DNA from: Macondimonas sp035325645
GTDB lineage: Bacteria > Pseudomonadota > Gammaproteobacteria > UBA5335
Assembly: GCA_035325645.1 (NCBI GenBank)
Contig: DAOKZK010000031.1
Location: 1 to 29,392, forward strand
Length of the DNA stretch: 29,392 nucleotides
Direction of reading: 5' to 3'
The notes beneath the pieces are model-generated. The model was given only the letters and a program-made list of their open reading frames with translations. It had not been told where the DNA came from and searched no databases. Of this stretch, positions 28,320 to 29,392 are shown piece by piece (the stretch's first letter is position 1; every line of letters starts with the position of its first letter). A program made the translations under genes and the position numbers.

Positions 28320-29392
28320 TTATTCATGGTGGGCATAGGTGGCGAACCCCTCGCGGCGGCAGAGTTCATCGCGTTCGGCGGCTTTGAGATCCTCGCGCAC
28401 CATCTCGGCGACCAGTTCCTCGAAACCGACCTTGGGCGCCCAGCCGAGCTGGCGCCTGGCCTTGGCCGGATTGCCCAGCAGCGTTTCCACCTCGGTGGGG
28501 CGGAAGTAGCGCGGATCGACGGCCACCAGACAGCGGCCCGTGCGCGTGCAGATGCCGCGCTCGCCCACGCCTTCGCCTTCCCAGCGCAGCGCGATGCCAA
28601 GTTCCCCAGCGGCGCGTTCCACGAACTCGCGCACCGAGTGCTGCTCGCCGGTCGCGATCACATAGTCCTCGGCGGTGTCCTGCTGCAGCATCAGCCACTG
28701 CGCCTCGACGTAGTCGCGCGCATGGCCCCAGTCGCGCAGCGCGTCGAGATTGCCCAGATACAGCCGCTCCTGCAGCCCCAGCTTGATGCGCGCCAGCGCG
28801 CGGGTGATCTTGCGCGTGACGAAGGTCTCGCCGCGCACCGGCGATTCGTGGTTGAACAGGATGCCGTTGCAGGCAAACATCCCGTAGGCCTCGCGGTAGT
28901 TCACCGTGATCCAGTAGGCGTAGAGCTTGGCCGCGGCATAGGGCGAGCGCGGATAGAAAGGCGTGGTCTCGTCCTGCGGAATCGCCTGCACCTTGCCGTA
29001 CAGTTCCGAGGTGCTGGCCTGATAGAAGCGCGTCCGACCCTCCAGCCCCAGGATGCGGATCGCCTCCAGCAGGCGCAGGGTGCCGATGGCATCGGCGTTG
29101 GCCGTGTATTCCGGCGTTTCGAAGGAGACCGCCACGTGGCTCTGCGCCGCGAGGTTGTAGATCTCGTCGGGCTGCACCTCCTGCACGATGCGGATCAGGT
29201 TGGTGGCGTCGGTGAGGTCGCCGTAATGCAGGATCAGGCGCAGATCAGGGGCGTGCGGATCCTGGTAGAGGTGGTCGATGCGGTCGGTGTTGAACAGCGA
29301 GGCGCGGCGCTTGATGCCGTGCACCTCGTAGCCCTTGGCCAGCAGCAGCTCGGTCAGGTACATGCCGTCCTGGCCGGTGATGCCGGTGATCA
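28320..29392 (-). CDS. gmd: GDP-mannose 4,6-dehydratase (5' end beyond the window)
   Basis: The frame is open to the right edge of the window and reads ITGITGQDGMYLTELLLAKG, the GxxGxxG cofactor loop of GDP-mannose 4,6-dehydratase, so only about the first half dozen residues are missing. An internal ATG at 29363 is not the start. Further motifs are YQASTSELYGKVQ, SPYAAAKLYAYWITVNYREA with the Tyr-x3-Lys pair, and NHESPVRGETFVTRKI. The enzyme converts GDP-D-mannose to GDP-4-keto-6-deoxy-D-mannose, the substrate of the fcl product encoded downstream. The visible part is 357 codons plus stop, near the full family length of about 350-370. Confidence 0.96.
   Translation of the reverse strand, partial: ITGITGQDGMYLTELLLAKGYEVHGIKRRASLFNTDRIDHLYQDPHAPDLRLILHYGDLTDATNLIRIVQEVQPDEIYNLAAQSHVAVSFETPEYTANADAIGTLRLLEAIRILGLEGRTRFYQASTSELYGKVQAIPQDETTPFYPRSPYAAAKLYAYWITVNYREAYGMFACNGILFNHESPVRGETFVTRKITRALARIKLGLQERLYLGNLDALRDWGHARDYVEAQWLMLQQDTAEDYVIATGEQHSVREFVERAAGELGIALRWEGEGVGERGICTRTGRCLVAVDPRYFRPTEVETLLGNPAKARRQLGWAPKVGFEELVAEMVREDLKAAERDELCRREGFATYAHHE

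Overview
The window looks like a chromosomal segment of a GC-rich proteobacterium, most likely a gammaproteobacterium. The evidence is the gene order tuf-S10-spc-alpha with rpmJ between secY and rpsM, the E. coli-like lengths and motifs of the ribosomal proteins, an E. coli-type beta carbonic anhydrase, and an lgt-thyA-folA operon. I cannot name a genus from sequence alone.

Layout. (1) 1-13708: the last 17 codons of tuf, then an intact S10-spc-alpha ribosomal superoperon on the + strand (rpsJ to rplQ, with secY and rpoA). It has tight spacing, several 1-4 base stop/start overlaps, a good sigma70-type promoter inside it ahead of rpsM (10658-10686) and a strong terminator after rplQ (13682-13708). 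(2) 13804-18729: a beta carbonic anhydrase gene on +, converging on a three-gene block on -. That block encodes a YcbB-type L,D-transpeptidase, an M15-like zinc peptidase with an EF-hand-like insert, and a GNAT-nitrilase fusion. (3) 18893-21597: a small unknown gene, a sulfotransferase gene broken by two frameshifts and a stop codon, an SRPBCC-family gene whose ribosome binding site lies in a perfect 9 bp hairpin, and an orphan lipoprotein gene, ending in a bidirectional terminator. (4) 21622-23752: folA, thyA and lgt on -, translationally coupled. (5) 23753-29392: a mosaic on - in which three nucleotide-sugar/SDR genes (NAD-dependent epimerase, fcl, gmd) are separated by two toxin-antitoxin modules and by intergenic stretches carrying a family of palindromic repeats.

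Functional logic. The first half is translation core machinery plus SecY and RNA polymerase alpha. The transpeptidase and peptidase genes overlap by 4 bases and probably act together on periplasmic peptidoglycan. gmd and fcl together convert GDP-mannose to GDP-L-fucose for surface polysaccharide; here they are split apart by a Phd/PIN toxin-antitoxin pair and repeats. The most unusual structure I found is a 110-base repeat present in two inverted copies (24065-24174 and 27099-27208; 90 of 110 positions identical by hand, no gaps). Its ends match those of a short palindromic repeat in the same gaps, and its interior can fold into two or three further hairpins, giving a cloverleaf-like layout. 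No CRISPR array, rRNA, tRNA or complete insertion sequence was recognised.
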